Below are positions 24,159 to 35,666 of a DNA stretch of 64,000 nt, piece after piece. A program made the position numbers and the translations under genes. The stretch lies in the NCBI GenBank assembly GCA_024958715.1, contig JANWUS010000063.1, positions 1 through 64,000 on the forward strand, read 5' to 3'. The notes beneath the pieces were generated by a model, which was not told the origin of the DNA, did no database searches, and saw only the letters and a list, made by a program, of their open reading frames with translations. Each line of letters starts with the position of its first letter. The first letter of the stretch is position 1. The stretch comes from Cyanobium sp. FGCU52 (GTDB lineage Bacteria; Cyanobacteriota; Cyanobacteriia; PCC-6307; Cyanobiaceae).

Positions 24159-25577
24159 ATGGTGAGCGTTCCCCTCAGCGGCTCCAGCGCCGACGCCGAA
24201 GCGGGGGGCCCCCGGGGCGGCCGCGGCTGGAACCGCGGTGAGGCCAGCTTCGAGGCGCTGCCGGATTCGGTGCCGCCCCAGAACCTGGAGGCGGAGGAGG
24301 CGGTGCTGGGCGGGATCCTGCTCGATCCCGACGCCATCGGGCGGGTGGCGGATGTGCTGCGGCCCGAGGCCTTCTACCTGGGGGCGCACCGGGAGATCTA
24401 CCGCACGGCCCTGATGCTGCACGGCCAGGGCAAGCCCACCGACCTCACGGCGATGGCGGCCTGGCTGGCGGACACGGGGCAGCTGGAGAAGGTGGGCGGC
24501 ACGGGGCGGCTCACGGAACTGGTGGAACGCACGCTGTCCACGGCGTCGATCGACCAGGTGGCGCGGCTGGTGATGGACAAGTTCCTGCGGCGGCGGCTGA
24601 TCCGCTCGGGAAACGAGGTGATCCAGCTGGGCTTCGACCAGAGCAAGCCGATGGAGCAGGTGCTCGATGAGGCGGAGCAGAAGATCTTCGCCATCAGCCA
24701 GGAGAAGCCGAGCACGGGTCTGACGCCCACGGCCGAGATTCTCACCCGCACGTTCGAGGAGATCGAGAGCCGCTCGATGGGCACGGCGGTGGCCGGCATC
24801 CCGGTGAACTTCTACGACCTGGACGCGATGACCCAGGGGCTGCAGCGCAGCGACCTGGTGATCATCGCGGGGAGGCCGGCGATGGGCAAAACGGCGATCA
24901 CGCTGAACCTGGCGAAGAACGTGGCGCAGCTGCACGACCTGCCGGTGTGCGTGTTCTCGCTGGAGATGAGCAAGGAGCAGCTCACCTACCGGCTGCTGGC
25001 GATGGAGGTGGGGATCGAGAGCGGGCGACTGCGCACGGGCCGGCTGCAGCAGGAGGAGTGGCCGCTGCTGGGGCAGGGGATCAGCACGCTGGGGCGGCTG
25101 CCGATCTTCATCGACGACAAGCCCAATGCGGGGGTGCTGGAGATGCGCTCGCTGTGCCGGCGGCTGATGGCCGAAAGCGGCAAGGAGCTGGGGCTGGTGG
25201 TGATCGACTACCTGCAGCTGATGGAGGGGGGCGGCTCCGACAACCGGGTGCAGGAGCTGTCGCGGATCACGCGGGGGTTGAAGCAGATGGCCAGGGAGCT
25301 GAACGTGCCGGTGATCGCGCTCTCGCAGCTGAGCCGGGGCGTGGAGGCGCGCACGAACAAGCGGCCGATGCTGAGCGACCTGCGGGAATCGGGCTCGATC
25401 GAGCAGGACGCCGACCTGGTGCTGATGATCTACCGCGACGAGTACTACAACCCGGAAACGGCCGACCGGGGGATCACGGAGGTGATCGTGACCAAGCACC
25501 GCAACGGGCCCGTGGGCACGGTGAAGCTGCTGTTCGAGCCCCAGTTCACCCGCTTCCGCAACCTGGCGGCGCCCTGA
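24159..25577 (+). CDS. dnaB: Replicative DNA helicase DnaB
   Basis: 'LPPQNLEAEEAVLGGILLDPDAI' N-terminus (with PP), 'GRPAMGKTAITLNLAKNVA' Walker A, 'LSQLSRGVEARTNKRPMLSDLRESGSIEQDADLV'; no intein seen. Confidence 0.98.
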   Translation: MVSVPLSGSSADAEAGGPRGGRGWNRGEASFEALPDSVPPQNLEAEEAVLGGILLDPDAIGRVADVLRPEAFYLGAHREIYRTALMLHGQGKPTDLTAMAAWLADTGQLEKVGGTGRLTELVERTLSTASIDQVARLVMDKFLRRRLIRSGNEVIQLGFDQSKPMEQVLDEAEQKIFAISQEKPSTGLTPTAEILTRTFEEIESRSMGTAVAGIPVNFYDLDAMTQGLQRSDLVIIAGRPAMGKTAITLNLAKNVAQLHDLPVCVFSLEMSKEQLTYRLLAMEVGIESGRLRTGRLQQEEWPLLGQGISTLGRLPIFIDDKPNAGVLEMRSLCRRLMAESGKELGLVVIDYLQLMEGGGSDNRVQELSRITRGLKQMARELNVPVIALSQLSRGVEARTNKRPMLSDLRESGSIEQDADLVLMIYRDEYYNPETADRGITEVIVTKHRNGPVGTVKLLFEPQFTRFRNLAAP

Positions 25578-25667
25578 GGCAGGGGCCTCCCGGAGCATAC
25601 CGAAACGCCATGCTCCCAAAAGCAGGTGCCCTTGGCCCTCGCTTTCCGCTGGCACCAGCGCGGACCC

Positions 25668-25895
25668 ATGGCCCAACAGAGCATCACGGTGCGGGTCGAG
25701 CCGGAGCTGGTCCGCTGGTTCCGCGAGGAAACCCACCTTCCCCTCAGCCAGGCGGTGAATGAAGCACTGCGCCTGCTGCAGGCCAGGCTGCAGACCGCGC
25801 AACTGCAACGGCAGATCGATCGGGAGCTGGCCGAGGGCGAAGCGTTGGTGAGCCCAGACGAACTGGCCTACTGGCAGAGGCTCAGCGATGGCTGA
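25668..25895 (+). CDS. Putative antitoxin partner of a MazF-like toxin
   Basis: Small ORF (MAQQSITVRVEPELVRWFREETHLPLSQAVNEAL...) ending in an 8-bp overlap with the MazF-like gene. Confidence 0.6.
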   Translation: MAQQSITVRVEPELVRWFREETHLPLSQAVNEALRLLQARLQTAQLQRQIDRELAEGEALVSPDELAYWQRLSDG

Positions 25896-26241
25896 GGCGC
25901 CCGGAACTGTGGCGTTCAGCCCCGGCTCGGTGCTGGTGCGACGGGCCGATCACCAGGCGGGAGACAGCAAACTCAGGCCCTGTGTGGTCGTCTCCAGCGA
26001 GGCGCGGGGCGTCGATCCCCACGCGGACACCGTGATCGTGGTGCCGCTGAGCTCCGACACCGATGGCCGCCAGCGGCTCGCCATGCCGGTGATCGTTCCC
26101 GATACCGGCAATGGCCTCCAGCACACCTCCGCCGCGATGGCCGGACGCGTCTCCAGCGTCCGCAAGACACGCCTGGTTCAGAGGATCGGTGAGGTGAGCG
26201 CCAGCGACTGCGCCGCATCCGGCGGGGCGTGGTGGCCGTGA
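25888..26241 (+). CDS. MazF/PemK-like toxin, C-terminus apparently frameshifted
   Basis: '[27 protein letters not shown]...TVIVVPLSS...[15 protein letters not shown]' is MazF/PemK-like; conserved-looking C-terminal sequence continues in another frame from about 26208. Confidence 0.75.
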   Translation: MAEAPGTVAFSPGSVLVRRADHQAGDSKLRPCVVVSSEARGVDPHADTVIVVPLSSDTDGRQRLAMPVIVPDTGNGLQHTSAAMAGRVSSVRKTRLVQRIGEVSASDCAASGGAWWP

Positions 26242-26302
26242 TCGGGCTGGCCGAGCTGCTGGTAACGGGCTCACCCTACCCAACGCCAGTGAGAATGGTG
26301 TG

Positions 26303-28258
26303 ATGGCCAGCTCCGCATCCCCCACCGCCGCGTCCCCCACCGAAACCTTCGAGCTGATCGTGGTGGGCGGCGGCCACGCCGGCTGCGAGGCGGCCCTCAC
26401 CGCCGCCCGGCTCGGCATCCGCACCGCCCTGTTCACCCTCAACCTCGATCGCATCGCCTGGCAGCCCTGCAATCCGGCGGTAGGCGGTCCGGCCAAGAGC
26501 CAGCTGGTGCATGAAGTGGATGCCCTCGGCGGCGTGATCGGTCGGCTGGCCGATGCCACCGCCCTTCAGAAACGGGTGCTCAACGCCAGCCGTGGCCCGG
26601 CGGTGCGGGCCCTGCGGGCCCAGACGGACAAGCGTCAGTACGCGCGCCAGATGCTGCAGCTGCTGCAGCACACCCCCCACCTCAGCCTGCGCGAGGCGAT
26701 GGTGACGGGCCTGCTCACCGAAGGCAGCGCCGAGAACGGCGACCTGCGCATCACGGGCGTGCGCACCTTCTTCGGCAGCACCTACGCCGCCGACGCCGTG
26801 ATCCTCACCACCGGCACCTTCCTCGGCGGCCGCATCTGGGTGGGCCACCAGTCGATGAGTGCCGGCCGGGCCGGCGAGCAGGCCGCCGAGGGACTCACGG
26901 AGGCCCTGCAGGAGCTGGGCTTCCGCATGGATCGCCTCAAAACCGGCACCCCCGCCCGGGTCGACCGGCGCAGCGTCGCCCTCGACCGGCTGGAGGAGCA
27001 GCCCAGCGACGCCCACGACCGCTTCTTCTCCTTCGATCCCGCCAGCTGGAGCAGCGGCGAGCCGATGAGCTGCCACCTCACCCGCACCACCGCCGCCACC
27101 CACCGGCTGATCCGCGACAACCTCCACCTCACCCCCATCTACGGCGGCGTGATCGACAGCAAGGGGCCGCGCTACTGCCCCTCGATCGAGGACAAGATCG
27201 TGCGCTTCGCCGATAAGGACAGCCACCAGATCTTCCTTGAGCCGGAGGGGCGCGACACCCCCGAGCTCTACGTGCAGGGCTTCTCCACCGGCCTGCCGGA
27301 GGCGCTGCAGCTCGAACTGCTGCGCACCCTCCCCGGCCTGGAGCAGTGCGTGATGCTGCGGCCCGCCTATGCCGTCGACTACGACGTTCTCCCCGCCACC
27401 CAGCTGAAGCCCTCGCTGGAGACCAAGCGCGTGCAGGGCCTGTTCTCCGCCGGCCAGCTCAACGGCACCACCGGCTACGAGGAGGCCGCTGCCCAGGGTC
27501 TGGTGGCCGGCCTCAACGCCGCCCGCCGGCTGCGGGGCCAGGATCCCGTGCACTTCCCCCGCCAGGGCAGCTACATCGGCACATTGATCGACGACCTGGT
27601 CACCAAGGACCTGAAGGAGCCCTACCGGGTGCTCACCAGCCGCAGCGAATACCGGCTCGTGCTCCGCGGCGACAACGCCGACCGGCGGCTCACCCCCCTG
27701 GGCCGCGAGCTGGGGCTGCTCGACGATCGCCGCTGGCAGCTGTTCGAGGCCAAGCAGGCGGCGATCGAGGCCGAGAAGCGGCGGCTGGAAACCGTGCGGC
27801 TGCGCGCGGGCGATCCCGCCGCCCCGGCCGTGGAGGCCGCCACCGGCGCGGCGATCCGGGGCTCGATCACCCTCGCCGACCTGCTGCGCCGCCCCGGCTT
27901 CCACGCCGACGACCTGGCCGCCCATGGCCTGGCGGATCCGGCCCTGGGCCGCGAGGTGCGCGAGGGCGCCGAGATCGACATCAAATACAGCGGCTACCTG
28001 GCCCGCCAGGAGCAGCAGATCGAGCAGGTGCGGCGCCAGGAGCAGCGCCCCCTCAGCCCCAGCCTCGACTACGGCGCCATCACCACCCTCTCCAGCGAGG
28101 CCCGCGAACGGCTGACCGCGGTGCGGCCCGTGAGTCTGGGCCAGGCCGCCCGCATCCCCGGCGTCAGCCCTGCCGATGTGAATGCCCTGCTGCTGTGGCT
28201 GGAGCTGGAGAAACGGCGCCTTGAAAGCCTGGTTACAGTTGCACATCCGCCGCGCTGA
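26303..28258 (+). CDS. mnmG: tRNA uridine-5-carboxymethylaminomethyl(34) synthesis enzyme MnmG
   Basis: '[23 protein letters not shown]', '[22 protein letters not shown]', '[17 protein letters not shown]'. Confidence 0.98.
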   Translation: MASSASPTAASPTETFELIVVGGGHAGCEAALTAARLGIRTALFTLNLDRIAWQPCNPAVGGPAKSQLVHEVDALGGVIGRLADATALQKRVLNASRGPAVRALRAQTDKRQYARQMLQLLQHTPHLSLREAMVTGLLTEGSAENGDLRITGVRTFFGSTYAADAVILTTGTFLGGRIWVGHQSMSAGRAGEQAAEGLTEALQELGFRMDRLKTGTPARVDRRSVALDRLEEQPSDAHDRFFSFDPASWSSGEPMSCHLTRTTAATHRLIRDNLHLTPIYGGVIDSKGPRYCPSIEDKIVRFADKDSHQIFLEPEGRDTPELYVQGFSTGLPEALQLELLRTLPGLEQCVMLRPAYAVDYDVLPATQLKPSLETKRVQGLFSAGQLNGTTGYEEAAAQGLVAGLNAARRLRGQDPVHFPRQGSYIGTLIDDLVTKDLKEPYRVLTSRSEYRLVLRGDNADRRLTPLGRELGLLDDRRWQLFEAKQAAIEAEKRRLETVRLRAGDPAAPAVEAATGAAIRGSITLADLLRRPGFHADDLAAHGLADPALGREVREGAEIDIKYSGYLARQEQQIEQVRRQEQRPLSPSLDYGAITTLSSEARERLTAVRPVSLGQAARIPGVSPADVNALLLWLELEKRRLESLVTVAHPPR

Positions 28259-28266
28259 AGGTCCCG

Positions 28267-29199
28267 GTGAACGCTGGACGCCCCGGCCATGAACCGGGCC
28301 ATCGGCCCCTGCGGGGGATTCCGCGCTCGCGCGCCTTCTGGGAGCTGAATGCCGAGCAGATGATGAACCGGCTGTTCGAGCCGGACGAACCGCTCGACCT
28401 CGACACACCGGCCGACGCAGCCCCCGAGCCGGCCCGCCTCCAGTCCGTGCCACGGCCCCAGCAGGAGAGCACCCCAAGCCGCCGGCGGCGGGCCGCCAGC
28501 CCGCAGACGCCCCGGCCTGCCTCTCCTCTGCGCGCCTCGCTGCGGGAGCAGCCCTGGCTGCTGGCCGCCGCCCTCGGCGGCGTGGGACTGGTGTCGGCAC
28601 TGGTGTCGGCCCTCTACCTCACCCAGTGGAACCGGATGCAGCAGGCGCTCACCCAGGAGCGCAACCTGCTGCTGCTGGAGCGGCTGCGCAGCTTCGGGCC
28701 CGCCACCCCGGCCGCCGCTCCGCCGGCACCGGCCACCCCCGCGGCGCCGGTGCTGCCGCCTCCGGCCGGCACCGCCGCGGCCGGCCTCGAGAACCTGCCG
28801 CCGCCACCGCCCGAGGAGCCCTGGATGCAGCAGCTCTCTCAGCTTCCCGGTGGCGGCGCTCCCGCCGCCATACCCGCCCCCGCCGCCGCCGCTGCTCCGG
28901 GCCGCTCTGCCGCGCCGCTGCTGCGGGTGCCGGTGAGCCCGCCCCTGGCCGCCGCCCTCAGGCGCGCTCCCACCCGTCCGGCGGCCGCCAGCGGGCCGGT
29001 GCCCGTGCTGGTGGGGGTGGTGGCGGCCCCAGGCCAGGCCGGTTCCGCCATCTTCCAGGTGGGCTCCCTCTCCACCAGTGCCGGGGTGGGCGAAACGATC
29101 AGCGGCACCAGCTGGCGGCTGCGCAGCGCCAGCGCCGACAGCGCCGTGATCGAGCGCGACGGCGAGCAGCGCACCGTGGTCATCGGCAACGGCGGCTGA
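28267..29199 (+). CDS. Hypothetical protein with one predicted TM segment and Pro/Ala-rich linker
   Basis: 310-aa ORF with hydrophobic segment 'LAAALGGVGLVSALVSALYLTQW'; GTG start. Confidence 0.65.
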   Translation: MNAGRPGHEPGHRPLRGIPRSRAFWELNAEQMMNRLFEPDEPLDLDTPADAAPEPARLQSVPRPQQESTPSRRRRAASPQTPRPASPLRASLREQPWLLAAALGGVGLVSALVSALYLTQWNRMQQALTQERNLLLLERLRSFGPATPAAAPPAPATPAAPVLPPPAGTAAAGLENLPPPPPEEPWMQQLSQLPGGGAPAAIPAPAAAAAPGRSAAPLLRVPVSPPLAAALRRAPTRPAAASGPVPVLVGVVAAPGQAGSAIFQVGSLSTSAGVGETISGTSWRLRSASADSAVIERDGEQRTVVIGNGG

Positions 29200-29209
29200 T
29201 CCTCACCCC

Positions 29210-29833
29210 GTGTCCCCCTCCTCCCTCGCCGCCCATCCCTTGCTTCCCTCACCCCGCAGCCTCTGGCAGGCGCCGGCGGCGGAGGTGGTGTCCGCGCGGG
29301 CGGGCCGCAGCCTCTCCGGCGCCTGGAAGCTGCTGCTCCTGGGCGACGGCAGTCCCACCCGACACCTGCAGCTGCTCACCGGCGCGCCGGTGGAGGTTGA
29401 GCTCATCGCCATGGCCCCGGACTCCGGGGAAGACCCCCTCACCCCCGAGGAGGTGGCTGAGCTGGCGCCTCCCCTGCTGCGGCGGCAGGTGTGGCTGGCC
29501 TGCGGCGGCCTCACCCTCGGCTGGGCTGAGAGCTGGTGGAACCAGGCCGAGGCCGAGGCGCACCTGCGCGACCGCAGCCGCCCGATCTGGCTCAGCCTCA
29601 CCGCTGGCCGAGCGGAACTGTTCCGCGAGGTGGACGGCCTGGGCCAGGTGCAGGCCGACTGGCTGGAGCAGCGCTTCGGCCATGGCGGTCCGTTCTGGAG
29701 TCGGCACTATCGCTTCTTCCGCCAGGGCCGCGAACTGACCGTGATCCGGGAGGTGTTTTCGCCCGAACTCCAGCGCTGGCTTGGGCCCGCGACCACCAGC
29801 CCGGCGACCGAGCCCCCGGTCCTCTCTTCATGA
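29210..29833 (+). CDS. Chorismate lyase-like protein
   Basis: 'GDGSPTRHLQLLTGAPVEVELIAM' and 'ELFREVDGLGQVQADWLEQRFG...FWSRHYRFFRQGRELTVIREVFSPEL' resemble the UbiC/DUF98 family. Confidence 0.65.
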   Translation: MSPSSLAAHPLLPSPRSLWQAPAAEVVSARAGRSLSGAWKLLLLGDGSPTRHLQLLTGAPVEVELIAMAPDSGEDPLTPEEVAELAPPLLRRQVWLACGGLTLGWAESWWNQAEAEAHLRDRSRPIWLSLTAGRAELFREVDGLGQVQADWLEQRFGHGGPFWSRHYRFFRQGRELTVIREVFSPELQRWLGPATTSPATEPPVLSS

Positions 29834-29930
29834 CGTTTCATGAACTTAGTAACAGGTCCCCACAGTTGCGCCTTGACGGATTGACGGCCGCCATCACCTA
29901 ACCAGGATGCAGGGATCCGAAACGACCCCC

Positions 29931-30458
29931 ATGACCCGCCCCAGCCGCAACGGCCCGCCGGGCCCCAGCCGCGATGGTGATTGGCTCAGCCTCACCGACC
30001 TGGGCCGCATCTACGGCATTTCCGCCGTACACACCGGCAAGCTGCTCGTCGCCGCCGGCCTGCGCCAGGCCAACGGCGAACCCAGCCGCAAGGCCCTGAT
30101 GGCAGGCCTGGCCTGGCAGCAGCATCCGGGCCACCACCACCAGGCCCTCTGGAACCGCGAGGGTTGCGGCCCCCACCTCGAGCGTCAGGGCGTGGAGCCC
30201 CAGCAGCAACGCAATCTTGTGGGCCTCTGGGCCGACCTGCTCACCGCCCTCCAGCAGGGGTCCCCTTCGATCGCCGTCTCGGCCGAGGAGATGGCCGGGG
30301 ATCTGCCGAAGGAACTGGTGGCACCGGTGAACCGGGAACTGCGCCAGCGCGGCTCCACCTTCCAGGTGCGCAGTTCGCTCAGGAGAGCCGCAGCGCCTCG
30401 GCCTGCTTGCTCGCCTGTTCCAGCTGCCGACGCAGGCGATCCTCGTCGGTGTGGCTGA
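29931..30458 (+). CDS. Hypothetical protein
   Basis: ORF MTRPSRNGPPGPSRDGDWLSLTDLGRIYGISAVHTGKLLVAAGLRQ...; 3' end overlaps the convergent DUF1269 gene. Confidence 0.55.
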   Translation: MTRPSRNGPPGPSRDGDWLSLTDLGRIYGISAVHTGKLLVAAGLRQANGEPSRKALMAGLAWQQHPGHHHQALWNREGCGPHLERQGVEPQQQRNLVGLWADLLTALQQGSPSIAVSAEEMAGDLPKELVAPVNRELRQRGSTFQVRSSLRRAAAPRPACSPVPAADAGDPRRCG

Positions 30459-30900
30459 GGTTGGTGCGAAGCAGGGTGGCGTGCGGGGCATGAACCCGCA
30501 GCCGATCGATCAGCCGATCGGGGGTGGCATCCTTCACCAGCAGGCAGAGGGCGGCGGTGCCGGGCTTGAGGGTTTCACCCACCTCCCGCATGAAGCCGTC
30601 GTTGATGCCCAGATCGGACATCGACCCTGAGGCCGCCCCCAGGCCCGCCCCCACCGCAGCCCCCAGCAGGGGGTTGAGGAACAGCAGACCCACCAGGGAG
30701 CCCCAGAAGCCACCCCCCAGGGCGCCGGCGGTGGTGAGGTTGATGGCCTGGTGCAGATGCACCTTGCCGTCCTTGTCGTTCTCCACCACGACGGCGTCTT
30801 CGATGGCGATCAGCTGCTCGCGCTGGATGTCGACCAGCTCGCGGCGCACGGTTTCGGCCTCATCCACGGTGGGGAAGCCCACCACGACCAGCTGGCTCAT
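30379..30900 (-). CDS. DUF1269-like membrane protein
   Basis: 'SQLVVVGFPTVDEAETVRRELVDIQREQLIAIEDAVVV' and a central Gly-rich hydrophobic segment. Confidence 0.8.
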   Translation of the reverse strand: MSQLVVVGFPTVDEAETVRRELVDIQREQLIAIEDAVVVENDKDGKVHLHQAINLTTAGALGGGFWGSLVGLLFLNPLLGAAVGAGLGAASGSMSDLGINDGFMREVGETLKPGTAALCLLVKDATPDRLIDRLRVHAPHATLLRTNLSHTDEDRLRRQLEQASKQAEALRLS

Positions 30901-30949
30901 CAGACGTGCGGTTCCAGACCGATCAAAACGAGGTCAATAGTAAATGGGC

Positions 30950-31528
30950 TCAGCGGCGCCGGCTGGAGCGGGGCAGAGGCCGGCCGCCCGGGGGCTGGGG
31001 ATCGGCGGGCGGCAACTCCGTCGGGGCCGCCGCCGGACGCTGCCAGCGGGGAAGGGTGAAGGCCTCGTCGGCGGGCCAGTCGTCGGCTGGGGCCGGACTC
31101 GCAGCTGGTTCCGGGCCCGGACCGCGGAGCCCGCGGCGGGAGATCGCCTCCAGCGGCCGCCGGGCCGAAGCACGCACCGGGGGCGCCGATGCGGCCGGTG
31201 CCGCCGCCGGTTCCTGCCAGGGCTCACGCCAGTCGTCGCCGTCGTCCTCCAGCAGCCGGTCGAGCTTGTCCTCCACCCAGCGGCCCAGATCGGCCGGGCG
31301 GAATGCACCCGCACCCGGCCGGCCGCCAGGCCGGCTGCCGGCCCCTCGCGAACCGCCCCGCGAACCCGGGCGGGCGCCGGAGACGCCCTCCACGAACTGC
31401 CGGCCGGCGCTCACCCAGCGGTCGAGCCGCTCCTCCAGCGGATCTCCCTCGCGCCTGGTGCCCCGGCGCCCCTCCGACCGGAAGTCCGAACGGGGATAGG
31501 CACTGCGGTCGTTGTCGTAACCATCCAT
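30950..31528 (-). CDS. Hypothetical low-complexity protein
   Basis: ATG at 31528 (MDGYDNDRSAYPRSDFRSEG...); Pro/Arg/Gly-rich. Confidence 0.5.
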   Translation of the reverse strand: MDGYDNDRSAYPRSDFRSEGRRGTRREGDPLEERLDRWVSAGRQFVEGVSGARPGSRGGSRGAGSRPGGRPGAGAFRPADLGRWVEDKLDRLLEDDGDDWREPWQEPAAAPAASAPPVRASARRPLEAISRRGLRGPGPEPAASPAPADDWPADEAFTLPRWQRPAAAPTELPPADPQPPGGRPLPRSSRRR

Positions 31529-31676
31529 GGGGCGCACGTTACCGGGCCTGCATCGGCCTCAGCGCCGCCGCATTGCCAACCAGCGCTCCCGGCCCAGGCC
31601 CACCAGGGCAATGGTGAGACCGCTCCACTCCAGCGTCCAGAGAAAGACGGCCATCGATGTCTGCGACAGGGCGAGA

Positions 31677-32237
31677 TTAGGCGGCGCTGCGGGGCTCGAA
31701 CACCAGCAGGCAGCTCGGATCCCAGCGGCCGCCGTGGAAGCGCTCGCAGCAGCGGCGGCAGGCCAGCCCGCGGCGGCGGCGCTGGTAGGCGGCCTCGTGA
31801 GCGCAGCGGGGGCAGCGGGCGATCCAGCGGGCCGCCTCCCGGGGCAGGGGGTAGCGGTGGCGCAGCTCCACCTTGAACCCCGGCTGGGAGCGGTTGATCG
31901 CCTCCATCCGTCCGCGGAAGCGAGGGCCGTGCACCTCCCGCTCCTCCAGCACCCGATCGACCCAGGCGTGGATCATCTCGTGGCAGAGCGTGCTGAGGGT
32001 GGCCTCCCGGGGCAGGGGCTCCAGCAGCGGCCGCGAGAGCACGATCTCGCACAGGTCGGAGCCATCGGCGCGCCAGCCGCGGCGGTAGAGGCCGGCGGTG
32101 CGGGTGAGGCGACCGTCGCTCCAGCGCAGCGCCACCAGGGGACGGCCGTCAGGCGCCAGGGTCCCGTCGAAGTGCTCCCGGTTGAGGCGGTGGAAGAGGG
32201 GCAGCAGCGGTTCCAGGGGCACGGCGAGCCGTCGCAC
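31677..32237 (-). CDS. SprT-like zinc metalloprotease domain protein
   Basis: 'TLCHEMIHAWVDRV' HExxH-type motif, 'FRGRMEAIN' and C-terminal CPRC...CRRC zinc ribbon; likely GTG start at 32237. Confidence 0.82.
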   Translation of the reverse strand: MRRLAVPLEPLLPLFHRLNREHFDGTLAPDGRPLVALRWSDGRLTRTAGLYRRGWRADGSDLCEIVLSRPLLEPLPREATLSTLCHEMIHAWVDRVLEEREVHGPRFRGRMEAINRSQPGFKVELRHRYPLPREAARWIARCPRCAHEAAYQRRRRGLACRRCCERFHGGRWDPSCLLVFEPRSAA

Positions 32238-32315
32238 CGCGGCATCATGGCGCTGCCGCGACGGCCGGCGGGGTCGTCGGTCAGACTCGCCGCCAGCGAA
32301 CCGCACGCACACGGC

Positions 32316-34920
<2,605 letters not shown>

Positions 34921-34932
34921 GCGGCCACTGGT

Positions 34933-35211
34933 TCAGGCCGTCTGAACGCCCTTCCAGAAGGCGACCCGCCCCTTGATCTCGGCAGCGGCCTGCTTCGGCT
35001 CCGGGTAGTACCAGGCGGCGTTGGCGTTCACCTGATCGCCCATCACCACGTCGTAGTAGTGGGCCTCCCCCTTCCAGCCGCAGACGCTGCGGTGCGTCGA
35101 AGGGCGGACATGGGCCGGGTCGAGGGAATCGGCGGGGAAATAGGCGTTGCCTTCGAGCTTGACGATGTCGTCGCTGCTGGCGATCACGACGCCGTTCCAG
35201 CGGGCTTCCAT
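34933..35211 (-). CDS. DUF427 domain-containing protein
   Basis: 'MEARWNGVVIASSDDIVKLEGNAYFPADSL...CGWKGEAHYYDVVM' is DUF427-like. Confidence 0.88.
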   Translation of the reverse strand: MEARWNGVVIASSDDIVKLEGNAYFPADSLDPAHVRPSTHRSVCGWKGEAHYYDVVMGDQVNANAAWYYPEPKQAAAEIKGRVAFWKGVQTA

Positions 35212-35276
35212 GGCAGGGGGGCGAAGGGTGTCCTCATCCTGCTGCCTAGGCTCAACCCACTGCCGGGATGCCCGCC

Positions 35277-35450
35277 ATGGATCAGCCCGCGACCGAAGCC
35301 ACCTCCCTTCCCACCGCACCCCGCTCGATCAAGACGGAGTGCGGCCGGGCCAAGTACGCCGAACTGGCGCAGCGCCAGGGCCCCCTGGCGCGGCTGCGGC
35401 TGGCCTGGTTCGTGGCGATCGCCAGCCTCAGGGACTGGCGGCTGCCCTGA
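35277..35450 (+). CDS. Small hypothetical protein
   Basis: 57-aa ORF MDQPATEATSLPTAPRSIKTECGRAKYAELAQRQGPLARLRLAWFVAIASLRDWRLP. Confidence 0.5.
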   Translation: MDQPATEATSLPTAPRSIKTECGRAKYAELAQRQGPLARLRLAWFVAIASLRDWRLP

Positions 35451-35666
35451 GAGCGAATGGAGCCCGCCAGCCTGCGGCAGTGCTGCCGGTGGGCGCAGAA
35501 ACGTCTGCCGGGATTCACAGCATCAGTGAATGCGTGCTCGGTGATCTGGCTGCAGATCGGCTGCTGATCGCGAGTTCTTATCCACCGGGGGCCGACCTGT
35601 AGAACCCGGCACGAGCACCGCGGCACCGTCGGGCCCCTAGAGAACAAAGGTGCTGACAACAGCTCG

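Noticed and set aside
35490-35600. Possible tRNA or tRNA remnant (antisense ORF reads 'RWIRTRDQQPICSQ', a pattern often produced by tRNA genes)
   Set aside because: I could not fold a T-arm or acceptor stem from this sequence; no convincing tRNA.
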